Source: an uncultured Sutterella sp. (GTDB lineage Bacteria > Pseudomonadota > Gammaproteobacteria > Burkholderiales > Burkholderiaceae_F). From it: a DNA stretch of 14,493 nucleotides. Within the stretch, counting starts at the first letter, position 1. Every line of letters begins with the position of its first letter. Made by a program: the position numbers and the translations under genes. The notes below the pieces were generated by a model. The model saw only the letters and a program-made list of their open reading frames with translations, was not told the origin of the DNA and did not search any database. Shown here one piece after another: positions 1 through 6,477 of the stretch. The DNA is taken from contig USIM01000006.1 of NCBI GenBank assembly GCA_900554675.1, positions 1-14,493 on the forward strand. Direction: 5' to 3'.

Positions 1-975
1 CCCGCTGAAATCCCGTTGTCATTGCAATTGGACAATGCTCGAGTCGAACAAATGCTGATGCTACCGAGCTCTCAACGCTTTTTCATGGTGAGTTCTGGTT
101 CCGTTCAAGAAACACTTATGAATGAAGAAGCCTTACGTATGGGTTTTGTGCAACGTCGATTTAGCAATATGACAACCACGTGCGTCTCGAAATGGTTACC
201 TTCGAACGAGCGAGCCGATCAGGTAAAAAAGATCCGTCAAGAACTTTTTTATCGTATCCAAAAGCCTTTGAATGATATTTTGGGCTACGACATTAAACCC
301 AATATGAACACACAACCGCCCATTAATTTTGATCAATGGTATAAGTCAAATTCTTCTGACCCTGTGCGTCATCTCTGGTTAGGAGAACATCATGGGCGCT
401 ATAGCTCAATCATTCAAGTTGCCGGTATTTCTGAGCCCATGATTCCACAACTAAGGGCCTTGGGCGATGCATTGAGCGGTGTGATTTTTATCGATACGGT
501 TGAAACGCAAAACCTTGCTTTAAATGACAGCCGTTTCTTTATCACCGGTATCTACCTCTTGCTCGTTGTGACCTCCATCACATTAAGTCTCTTTCACTAC
601 GGGTTAGATAGCTGGCGAATTGTCTTTCCACCATTGGGCGGATCGCTAGGCATGATTGCCATTTTAAGTTGGTTTAAGATCCCATTCTCGCTCACCAGCG
701 CTGTCGCACTCGTTGTCGTTTACGGCGTTGGTATGTCAATCTCATTGGCCTATCAAACCAACCGTCACTATGGTGCTAAAAACACGATTTTGCTCTTTTT
801 CTCAGCTGTAGCAACGCTAGCAAGCTTTGGGATCATTGGTTTAATTGACGCACCTTTCACAAAGTGCTTTAGCCTGAATTGCACGGTGGGGATTTTGCTC
901 ACCTGTTGGATTACCTTCCTTTTTAGACAAGCCGCACAGCAAAATAACAAAGCAGAATGGAACCTTCGAGGTTAA
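1..975 (+). CDS. MMPL/RND-superfamily exporter, C-terminal half (5'-partial)
   Basis: The reading frame is open from base 1 with no stop upstream, so the gene starts outside the window; a TTG at 16 is not a credible start. The visible 324 residues have a soluble, presumably periplasmic part (about the first 170 residues), then five hydrophobic segments of about 20 residues near visible residues 178-198, 208-224, 231-251, 262-281 and 288-308. This matches the second periplasmic loop plus TM8-TM12 of a 12-TM MMPL exporter. The group resembles the predicted exporters of COG4258, some of which sit in aryl-polyene or lipid export clusters; that assignment is from recall of family pattern. In such proteins TM10 usually carries a G-x-G-x-D-Y motif for proton relay. 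Here the equivalent stretch reads YGVGMSISLAY, without Asp or Tyr at those places. The substrate cannot be told. It is convergent with the dcuB-like gene, 28 bp away. Confidence 0.72.
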   Translation, partial: PAEIPLSLQLDNARVEQMLMLPSSQRFFMVSSGSVQETLMNEEALRMGFVQRRFSNMTTTCVSKWLPSNERADQVKKIRQELFYRIQKPLNDILGYDIKPNMNTQPPINFDQWYKSNSSDPVRHLWLGEHHGRYSSIIQVAGISEPMIPQLRALGDALSGVIFIDTVETQNLALNDSRFFITGIYLLLVVTSITLSLFHYGLDSWRIVFPPLGGSLGMIAILSWFKIPFSLTSAVALVVVYGVGMSISLAYQTNRHYGAKNTILLFFSAVATLASFGIIGLIDAPFTKCFSLNCTVGILLTCWITFLFRQAAQQNNKAEWNLRG

Positions 976-1003
976 CAGCCTGCCTACAAAAGATAGTCAA
1001 TGA

Positions 1004-2326
1004 TTAGAGGAAGTTGCCAATGGCAAGACCCGTGGTGACGGCCACAATGGTGGAGACCAAACCCGGCATCATAAACGAATGGTTAAGTACGTATTTACCA
1101 ATACGGGTCGTTCCAGACAAGTCAAAAGAGATGGCAGCCACCAACGAGCCATAGGTCGGAATAAAGAAGTAGCCGTTAACGGCAGGGAACATCCCAATTA
1201 AAGTCGCAGGCCCTAACCCCATGGCAATACCAATTGGCATCACAGCTCGAGCAGTTGCCGCCTGAGAGTAAAGCAATACAGAGACCGCAAATAAAACAAA
1301 GGCAAAGGCCCATGGACGGTCTTGAACGAGACTGCCAAAGCTATCCAAAATCACTTGCTTGTGAGCAGCTACAAAACTGTCGCCCAACCAAGCCAAACCA
1401 AAGATACCGATCAAGGCGACAATCCCTGCTCGCATCGTAGGCGTCGACACAATAGTCGCAACGTTAGGCTTACAGAAAACCAAAATGGCAGCGGCTACTA
1501 CCAACATAAAGATTTCCAAAACGGTCGCCATCCCCAAGGGTGCAGTGGCACCCGGCAGTGTACGAATACTCGGAACGAAACCCGCAAGGATGGTGCATCC
1601 CACCCCCAAAAGGAAGATACAGGCAGAAATCTTCGCGCTTTTCGATAAAGGCGGACGATTCGAGATCGGTTGAGGTTTAGGAATCAAACCCGCTTTTAAT
1701 CGAGCTAAATACTCGGGATCGTCAGCCAAATTCTTGCCAACTCCTAAAGAGCAAATCCCCGCTACCAAAACACCCAGTAAAGTCGAAGGAACGCAGACAA
1801 TCAGAATTTCAGCTAACCCCCACTCCGTCCAACCACGAGCAGCAAAAAGGCCAAGCATGGCTGCTGTTGCAGCTGACACAGGTGAGGCAGTAATGGACTG
1901 TTGACTGGCAATCGTTGCGATGGCCATCGGGCGCTCGGGACGAATCCCCGCTGCAATGGCAGTTTCATAAATGACTGGTTGCAAGGGATAAACAACATGG
2001 CCTGTACCGGACAAGAAAGTAAATAACCAAGTCACCAAAGGCGCGACAATCGTAATGTTTTTAGGATTAGCGCGAATAATGCGCTCGGCTACTCGAACAA
2101 GGAAGTCAATACCACCGGCGGCGTCCATCGTTGCCGCCGCAGTTACGACCCCTAAAATGATAAGCAGAACATCTACCGGGGGTTCGGTTGGCGTTACACC
2201 AAAAAACATAGCCAGAACAAAAAGTCCTACACCACCCCAGATACCAAGGCCTACCCCATTAAAACGTGCACCAACAAAAATCGCAACCAAGACGACCAAA
2301 AATTGCAAAAAAATGGAAAAAGACAT
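1004..2326 (-). CDS. dcuB: Anaerobic C4-dicarboxylate transporter, DcuB-like
   Basis: A 440-residue, highly hydrophobic inner-membrane protein of the DcuA/DcuB family, which exchanges fumarate, malate or aspartate for succinate during anaerobic growth. Length matches E. coli DcuB (about 446). DcuB-type signatures are visible: PPVDV near residues 49-53, GTGHVVY at 107-113, IRPERPMA at 128-135, ITASPVSAA at 145-153, and SGTTRIGK followed by NHSF and PGL near the C-terminus. The ATG at 2326 is preferred because it aligns with the family N-terminus; an in-frame TTG four codons upstream (2338) is possible. Neither has a clear Shine-Dalgarno sequence. It lies downstream of dcuA but behind a terminator, with a separate FNR-like promoter. 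Codon use is ordinary, unlike the biased dcuA. Calling it DcuB rather than a second DcuA rests on these motifs. Confidence 0.92.
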   Translation of the reverse strand: MSFSIFLQFLVVLVAIFVGARFNGVGLGIWGGVGLFVLAMFFGVTPTEPPVDVLLIILGVVTAAATMDAAGGIDFLVRVAERIIRANPKNITIVAPLVTWLFTFLSGTGHVVYPLQPVIYETAIAAGIRPERPMAIATIASQQSITASPVSAATAAMLGLFAARGWTEWGLAEILIVCVPSTLLGVLVAGICSLGVGKNLADDPEYLARLKAGLIPKPQPISNRPPLSKSAKISACIFLLGVGCTILAGFVPSIRTLPGATAPLGMATVLEIFMLVVAAAILVFCKPNVATIVSTPTMRAGIVALIGIFGLAWLGDSFVAAHKQVILDSFGSLVQDRPWAFAFVLFAVSVLLYSQAATARAVMPIGIAMGLGPATLIGMFPAVNGYFFIPTYGSLVAAISFDLSGTTRIGKYVLNHSFMMPGLVSTIVAVTTGLAIGNFL

Positions 2327-2374
2327 GGTTAAGGCCAACCAATGGATAAAAATACAATGTTCACAATCATAACA

Positions 2375-2416
2375 AATCTACTTGTAAGAATATGAACAAA
2401 TATTGTTTTAACTCAA
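2375..2416 (-). promoter_or_regulatory. Candidate FNR-type promoter of the dcuB-like gene
   Basis: On the - strand, bases 2416-2403 read TTGAG-TTAA-AACAA, matching 8 of 10 positions of the FNR consensus TTGAT-N4-ATCAA. A -10-like hexamer TAGATT lies at 2380-2375. If transcription starts at 2368, the box is centred at -41.5 and the hexamer occupies -12 to -7, exactly the class II FNR layout. The predicted leader to the ATG at 2326 is about 42 nt. The match is by eye; FNR control of dcuB is known in E. coli and is only inferred here. Confidence 0.45.
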
Positions 2417-2434
2417 AAAACAACATAAACGAAA

Positions 2435-2465
2435 GAAGCCCGAAAACTTGATGTTTTCGAGCTTC
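2435..2465 (-). terminator. Intrinsic terminator downstream of dcuA
   Basis: An inverted repeat with arms GAAGC-x-CGAAAAC and GTTTTCG-x-GCTTC (12 pairs with one internal mismatch) closes a 5-base loop. On the - strand it is followed by a T-rich stretch (TTTCGTTT, then TTGTTTTTTG). It ends the dcuA transcript and separates it from the dcuB-like gene. Confidence 0.7.
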
Positions 2466-2472
2466 TACTCTC

Positions 2473-2512
2473 TAGCCCCGAAGGGCTAATTCCTCGTGAT
2501 CTAAGCGATCAC
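2473..2512 (-). other. Two further stem-loops between dcuA and its terminator
   Basis: Two perfect 6-bp stems lie between the dcuA stop codon and the terminator hairpin. 2496-2512 has arms GTGATC/GATCAC around a 5-base loop. 2473-2488 has arms TAGCCC/GGGCTA closing, on the - strand, a TTCG tetraloop, which is exceptionally stable in RNA. With the terminator this makes three consecutive hairpins in the dcuA 3' untranslated region. They may protect the mRNA from 3' exonucleases; this is inference. Confidence 0.5.
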
Positions 2513-2526
2513 TCTTGGGCTATTTA

Positions 2527-3861
2527 TTAGAAAATAGCGCAAGCGGCGAAACCGAGGGCAACAGAGAAAACGATTGCCAAAACGCCAGGGAGGAAGAAAG
2601 CGTGGTTAAACACGAACTTACCGATGCGAGTCGTGCCCGTGTCGTCCATTTGAACGGCACCGAGCAACGTCGGGTACGTCGGGAGCACGAACAAGGCGCT
2701 CACAGCGGCGAACGTAGCAACGAGCATGTAGGAGTCGCCCGGGTTAGCAGAGGTGATACCGAGAGCGGCAACAACAGCAGGCGTAATGGCCTTAGCGGTA
2801 GCAGCTTGGCTATACAAGAGCATAGCAGCAAAGAAGAACACAACAGCCAAGAGAGCCGGGTTAGAAGCAACCGTGTCAGCAGCAAACGCCTTAATTTCAG
2901 CGCTGTGGCCAGAAACGAACGTGTCGCCCAACCAGGCCACGCCCAACACGCAGACGATAGCAACCATACCGGACTTAAACACGGATTGGTTAGCGATTTC
3001 GCCGAGTTCGATCTTACAGAAGATCGTGATGCAGGTACCGACCAAGAGCATCAAGGACATGATAGCAGCGTCACGCGGAACGATGACCGGCTTGATGAGG
3101 CCAACGGCCGGGGAGATAGCGGAAGCGTAGAACACAACAGCCAACACACCAACCAAGAAGATCATCACAGAGCGCTTAGCATACGGAAGCAATTGCTTTT
3201 CAGAAGACGGGACGGAAGCCTTGATCAAGCCCTTAGCCAAACGATCCTTGTAGACCGGGTCAGAGCTGAGGTCCATGTTCGTGATGAAGCCCATCACGAA
3301 AGCCGTCAACATGCAACCAGCAAACGTCGTAACCAACCAAATGCCGAGCAATAACGGGTAGGACCAGCCGAAGCCTTCCAACACGCCAGCCATGTAGATC
3401 ACAGCAGCAGAAACCGGGGAAGCCGTAATAGCGATTTGGGAAGAAACCACAGCGATGGACAACGGAGCCACCGGCTTAATGTTTTGTTCCTTAGCAACTT
3501 CAACGATAACCGGGATCATGGAGAAAGCCGTGTGACCCGTACCAGCGAAGATCGTCAAAACGTACGTAACGATCGGAGCCAAGTAGTTGATGTGCTTCGG
3601 GTTAGCACGCAAAATGCGTTCAGCGATTTGAACCAAGTAGTCCAAGCCACCAGCCAATTGCATAGCAGAAATAGCGGAGATCACGGACGCAATGATCAAG
3701 ATCACGTCCCAGGGAATGTTACCCGGCTTCATACCGAGGCACAAGCCCAAAATGAGCACGCCCAAACCACCAGCGTAACCGATACCGATACCGCCGAGGC
3801 GAACGCCAAGGAAGATGGCGCCCAAGAGCACGATAATTTGTAAAATTAACATCAAATCCAT
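2527..3861 (-). CDS. dcuA: Anaerobic C4-dicarboxylate/aspartate transporter DcuA
   Basis: A 444-residue inner-membrane antiporter (E. coli DcuA is 433). It shares DcuA-type blocks: RLGGIGIG at residues 21-28, MKPGNIP at 44-50, ISAMQLAGGLDYLV near 64-77, APIVTY at 95-100, the GTGH motif at 107-110, VEVAKEQ near 120-126, AITASPVSAA near 144-153, then VAWLGDTFVSG, LLYSQAATAKA, PTYPTLLGAVQMDDTGTT and FNHAFFLPG toward the C-terminus. DcuA is known to import aspartate and export succinate; gene order next to aspA supports that role, as in E. coli aspA-dcuA. The ATG at 3861 has a strong GGAGG 6 nt upstream, but that site can fold into a hairpin. Codon use is strongly restricted, suggesting high expression. 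A 202-bp gap separates it from aspA and contains repeats and stem-loops, so it may have its own promoter or leader control. Confidence 0.95.
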   Translation of the reverse strand: MDLMLILQIIVLLGAIFLGVRLGGIGIGYAGGLGVLILGLCLGMKPGNIPWDVILIIASVISAISAMQLAGGLDYLVQIAERILRANPKHINYLAPIVTYVLTIFAGTGHTAFSMIPVIVEVAKEQNIKPVAPLSIAVVSSQIAITASPVSAAVIYMAGVLEGFGWSYPLLLGIWLVTTFAGCMLTAFVMGFITNMDLSSDPVYKDRLAKGLIKASVPSSEKQLLPYAKRSVMIFLVGVLAVVFYASAISPAVGLIKPVIVPRDAAIMSLMLLVGTCITIFCKIELGEIANQSVFKSGMVAIVCVLGVAWLGDTFVSGHSAEIKAFAADTVASNPALLAVVFFFAAMLLYSQAATAKAITPAVVAALGITSANPGDSYMLVATFAAVSALFVLPTYPTLLGAVQMDDTGTTRIGKFVFNHAFFLPGVLAIVFSVALGFAACAIF

Positions 3862-3866
3862 TTTAC

Positions 3867-3881
3867 CCTCCAGAGATGGAG
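3867..3881 (-). promoter_or_regulatory. dcuA ribosome binding site inside a small hairpin
   Basis: On the - strand the Shine-Dalgarno GGAGG (3871-3867) lies 5 bases before the start triplet region at 3861-3859. Its GGAG overlaps the right arm of a 5-bp stem CTCCA-TCTC-TGGAG (3881-3868), so folding would mask the site. The stem is short and its stability is uncertain. Confidence 0.45.
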
Positions 3882-3884
3882 ATC

Positions 3885-3909
3885 TTTTATTTTATTTTAT
3901 TTTATTTTA
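3885..3909. repeat. Pentanucleotide tandem repeat (TTTTA)5
   Basis: Five perfect copies of TTTTA (TAAAA on the dcuA sense strand), with a partial sixth, lie 24-48 bp upstream of the dcuA start codon. Every unit junction makes TAAAAT, a 5/6 match to the -10 consensus. Such simple repeats can change length by slipped-strand mispairing. Confidence 0.9.
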
Positions 3910-3922
3910 TTTGTTAGTTATG

Positions 3923-4038
3923 GAGAAACTCTTTGGAGAACTTCTCTATAACCAATTCCCTATCGACCAGCCTGGATACCTTTCGGTATCCAGACCAACC
4001 GATGGTGATACCTTACCGCTTACCTACGTAAATAGGTA
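3923..4038 (-). other. Stem-loop cluster in the aspA-dcuA gap
   Basis: A perfect 9-bp stem CTGGATACC/GGTATCCAG with a 4-base loop (GAAA on the - strand) lies at 3972-3993. A 6-bp stem TACCTA/TAGGTA is at 4021-4038. A bulged stem GAGAA...TTCTC spans 3923-3946. A second GATACC copy at 4007-4012 can pair with GGTATC at 3985-3990, competing with the 9-bp stem. None is followed by a T-run on the - strand, so they are not classical terminators; they could be an aspA 3' end structure or a dcuA leader. Confidence 0.5.
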
Positions 4039-4063
4039 CGTGGTTTACCCTAAGGTCAAACAA

Positions 4064-5464
4064 TTACATTTCGAACTTAGGAGCGATCAAGTTTTGCAAG
4101 TTGAAGGTGTGATCCCATTGTTCTTGCGTCATCAACTTACGTTCTTCAACGACGAGTTGATGTAAGGACTTGCCCGTATGATAGCCTTCGTGGGCGATTT
4201 CAGAGCAGGTCTTGTAACCGAAGTGCGGCTTCAAGAGCGTGACGATACCCAAAGAGTTCATCACGAGTTCCTTGCAGTGTTCTTCATTGGCGGTGATACC
4301 GTCAATGCACTTCGTGCGCATGCCGTTCATAGCATTGGTCATAACCTTCATGCCAAAGAACAAAGCCCACGTGATCGGCGGTTCCATCACGTTCAATTGG
4401 AGTTGGCCAGCAGAAGCAGCCAACATGACCGTGGTGTCTAAACCGATAGCAACGAAAGCAGCTTGGTTCATGGCTTCCAATTCAACCGGATTAACCTTAC
4501 CCGGCATAATGGAAGAACCAGGTTGCATTTGCGGCAAGTTCACTTCAGACAAACCACAACGCGGGCCAGAAGCCAAGAGACGCAAGTCATTGCAGACCTT
4601 CGTCAACTTGATGGCCAAGCTCTTCATGGCGCTAGACAAAGCAACATAAGAGCCGCAGTCAGACGTGCAAGCGATCAAGTCTTCGCTGTTCTTGAGCGGG
4701 AAGCCCGTCAATTCAGCCAAGTACTTGGAGGCGAGGGCCGGGTATTCCGGGTGAGCCGTAACCGTCGTACCGATAGCGGTAGCACCGAGGTTAATCGTGC
4801 AGAGGTGTTCTTGAGCTTCCTTAATCGTCTTGATTTCGTCAGCAACAGTGAAACCCCAAGCGTGGAATTCTTGGCCCAAGGTCATCGGCACAGCGTCTTG
4901 CAAGTGCGTACGACCCATCTTCAACACGGACTTGAATTCGTCAGCCTTCTTGTAGAAGGATTCAACGAGTTCTTCAACAGCCTTCAACATAACGTTGCTG
5001 CGGAGCAACAAAGCGACGTGGAAAGCGGTCGGGTACGTGTCGTTCGTGGATTGACCGAAGTTTGCGTGGTCGTTAGGAGAAACCAAAGCGTAGTCACCCT
5101 TCTTGGAACCCAACTTTTCAGCGGCCAAGTTACAGATAACTTCGTTGCAGTTCATGTTCGTGGACGTACCGGCACCACCTTGGATCCAGTCCGTGACGAA
5201 TTGGTCGTGGTACTTGCCAGCGATCAATTGATCACAAGCCCAGATCAAAGCGTCAGCGACGTTGGCCGGGACCGTGCCGAGTTCCTTGTTGGCCATAGCG
5301 GCAGCCTTCTTCACATATGCGAAAGCAATGATGAAGAACGGTTCTTGAGCCATGGACATTTCCGTGATGCAGAAGTTTTCTTTGCCACGAAGCGTTTGAA
5401 CGCCGTAGTAGCAATCGTCAGAAATTTCCTTACCACCAAGGAAGTCATATTCAATACGAGACAT
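4064..5464 (-). CDS. aspA: Aspartate ammonia-lyase (aspartase)
   Basis: Cytosolic, tetrameric in the family; converts L-aspartate to fumarate and ammonia. The 466 residues match family length (E. coli 478). Superfamily signatures are in order: GAGTSTNMNCNEV at 97-109, SPNDHANFGQSTND at 129-142, GRTHLQDAVP at 184-193, and the GSSxMPxKxNP loop as GSSIMPGKVNP at 316-326, holding the catalytic serine (S318 by alignment with characterised aspartases). THLQDAVP favours aspartase over fumarase, which usually has THTQDATP. The residues after the signature (VELEAMNQ) differ from the more usual V-x-PEV(M/V)NQ; I see this as variation. The ATG at 5464 has GAGGAG 9 nt upstream. Neighbours dcuA and frdBA place it in fumarate respiration fed by aspartate. 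Codon use is strongly biased. Confidence 0.94.
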   Translation of the reverse strand: MSRIEYDFLGGKEISDDCYYGVQTLRGKENFCITEMSMAQEPFFIIAFAYVKKAAAMANKELGTVPANVADALIWACDQLIAGKYHDQFVTDWIQGGAGTSTNMNCNEVICNLAAEKLGSKKGDYALVSPNDHANFGQSTNDTYPTAFHVALLLRSNVMLKAVEELVESFYKKADEFKSVLKMGRTHLQDAVPMTLGQEFHAWGFTVADEIKTIKEAQEHLCTINLGATAIGTTVTAHPEYPALASKYLAELTGFPLKNSEDLIACTSDCGSYVALSSAMKSLAIKLTKVCNDLRLLASGPRCGLSEVNLPQMQPGSSIMPGKVNPVELEAMNQAAFVAIGLDTTVMLAASAGQLQLNVMEPPITWALFFGMKVMTNAMNGMRTKCIDGITANEEHCKELVMNSLGIVTLLKPHFGYKTCSEIAHEGYHTGKSLHQLVVEERKLMTQEQWDHTFNLQNLIAPKFEM

Positions 5465-5495
5465 GTTATTTTGCTCCTCAATTTTTATATAAAGG

Positions 5496-5515
5496 AAGGC
5501 GTCTTTAAGGCGTCT
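5496..5515. repeat. Direct repeat of AAGGCGTCT in aspA leader
   Basis: Two exact copies of the 9-mer AAGGCGTCT (5496-5504 and 5507-5515) are separated by 2 bp, 32-51 bp upstream of the aspA start. The spacing of 11 bp is one helical turn, so the pair could be a protein binding site; no factor is recognised. Confidence 0.45.
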
Positions 5516-5528
5516 CCGTTAGGAAAAA

Positions 5529-5589
5529 CTACATACCGTTGATCGGTGAAAAATTGGCAACTCACCGTCGGTCCATCGTTGATATGTAG
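5529..5589. promoter_or_regulatory. Nested inverted repeat in the frdB-aspA gap
   Basis: Outer arms CTACATA (5529-5535) and TATGTAG (5583-5589) enclose inner arms CGGTGA (5544-5549) and TCACCG (5562-5567). The heptamer CGTTGAT also occurs twice (5537-5543 and 5577-5583), exactly 40 bp apart. In RNA this would form an interrupted long hairpin in the aspA leader; as DNA it could be an operator. The role is unknown. Confidence 0.45.
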
Positions 5590-5610
5590 GGTTTCGAAAT
5601 CTTCATCTCC

Positions 5611-5636
5611 CCAAGCCTGTCTTTCAACAGGCTTGG
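5611..5636 (-). terminator. Strong stem-loop after frdB, without a T-run
   Basis: A perfect 10-bp stem CCAAGCCTGT/ACAGGCTTGG with a 6-base loop begins 20 nt after the frdB stop codon. On the - strand the next bases are GGAGATGAAG, so the U-tract of an intrinsic terminator is missing. It may stabilise the frdAB 3' end or allow partial read-through into aspA. Confidence 0.5.
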
Positions 5637-5656
5637 TTTGACTCCAACTTCGAGAA

Positions 5657-6463
5657 TTACTTCACGACCTTGATCGGGATAGCCTTCTTCGGCGTCGGCA
5701 AAACCTTATCGTAGCCGCGAATACCTTGTTCAGCCATCTTACGACGGATAAAGGCGATTTGCGTCTTCAAAGGCAATTGCTTCGGACAGAAGTCATGGCA
5801 AGCCAACAAGGACATGCAACCGAACACACCAGAGTCGTCGCCCACGACTTCATAGAAGTCAGCGTCGTTACGTTGGTCGCGCGGGTCTAAGCGGAAGCGG
5901 GCGATCTTGTTGATGGCCACACCGCCAACGAAGTCAGGACGCATACGGACCGTACCGCAACCAGCGATACAGCAACCGCATTCCACACAACGGTCGAGAA
6001 GATAAATATCTTCGGCCAATTGCGGGTCCATCGGTTCTTCTTTGTGGCGGATATCCACTTCTTGTTCTTTCAAGTGAACCCAAGTTTCCATGCGTTCGCT
6101 CATATTGCGCATCCACTTACCCGTGTTAACGGACAAGTCGCCGATCAATTCGAAGGCCGGCAACGGAGCCAACGTGAATTCGGTCGGCAAGTCGCGGGTC
6201 AACGTACGGCAAGCCAAGCCCGGCTTACCATTGATCATCATGGCGCAGGAACCGCAGATACCAGCGCGGCAAACGAAGTCAAATTGCAAAGAAGGATCTT
6301 GCTTGTCGCGAAGTTCATTCAAAGCAATAAACAACGTCATGGAATCGGATTCTTCCAATTCAAACGTCTGCATATGCGGCACGCTAGCCGGGTCAGCCGG
6401 GTTGTAGCGCAAAATGCTGATCTTGAGCAGACGATGTTGCTTTTGGGGTTTGTTTTCACTCAT
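5657..6463 (-). CDS. frdB: Fumarate reductase iron-sulfur subunit FrdB
   Basis: A 268-residue electron-transfer subunit carrying electrons from the quinol site to FrdA. Cysteines for all three clusters are present: [2Fe-2S] C65, C70, C73, C85; [4Fe-4S] C159, C162, C165, C226; [3Fe-4S] C169, C216, C222. The CxxCGCCxxxC pattern and FDFVCRAGICGSC, ACRTLT, LPLPAF-like and GVFGCM...LACHDxCPK blocks closely recall Wolinella succinogenes FrdB. A basic C-terminal tail of about 25 residues extends beyond what I recall of that protein. The ATG at 6463 follows the frdA stop by 14 nt, and its Shine-Dalgarno TAAGGAG includes the frdA stop codon, so translation is probably coupled. No gene for a membrane anchor follows; aspA comes next. 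Confidence 0.95.
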   Translation of the reverse strand: MSENKPQKQHRLLKISILRYNPADPASVPHMQTFELEESDSMTLFIALNELRDKQDPSLQFDFVCRAGICGSCAMMINGKPGLACRTLTRDLPTEFTLAPLPAFELIGDLSVNTGKWMRNMSERMETWVHLKEQEVDIRHKEEPMDPQLAEDIYLLDRCVECGCCIAGCGTVRMRPDFVGGVAINKIARFRLDPRDQRNDADFYEVVGDDSGVFGCMSLLACHDFCPKQLPLKTQIAFIRRKMAEQGIRGYDKVLPTPKKAIPIKVVK

Positions 6464-6477
6464 TTTTCGTCAGCTCC

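Noticed and set aside
961..973. Small hairpin AACCT-TCG-AGGTT at the end of the exporter gene, as a bidirectional terminator
   Set aside because: Only 5 bp, inside the last codons, and no T-run on the + strand; too weak to call.
2515..3354. Open frame of about 280 codons on the + strand across dcuA
   Set aside because: Shadow of the codon-biased dcuA; the translated product is highly hydrophilic and low-complexity, typical of an antisense membrane protein frame.
4463..5542. Open frame of about 360 codons on the + strand across aspA
   Set aside because: Same codon-bias shadow effect; aspA on the other strand has full family signatures.
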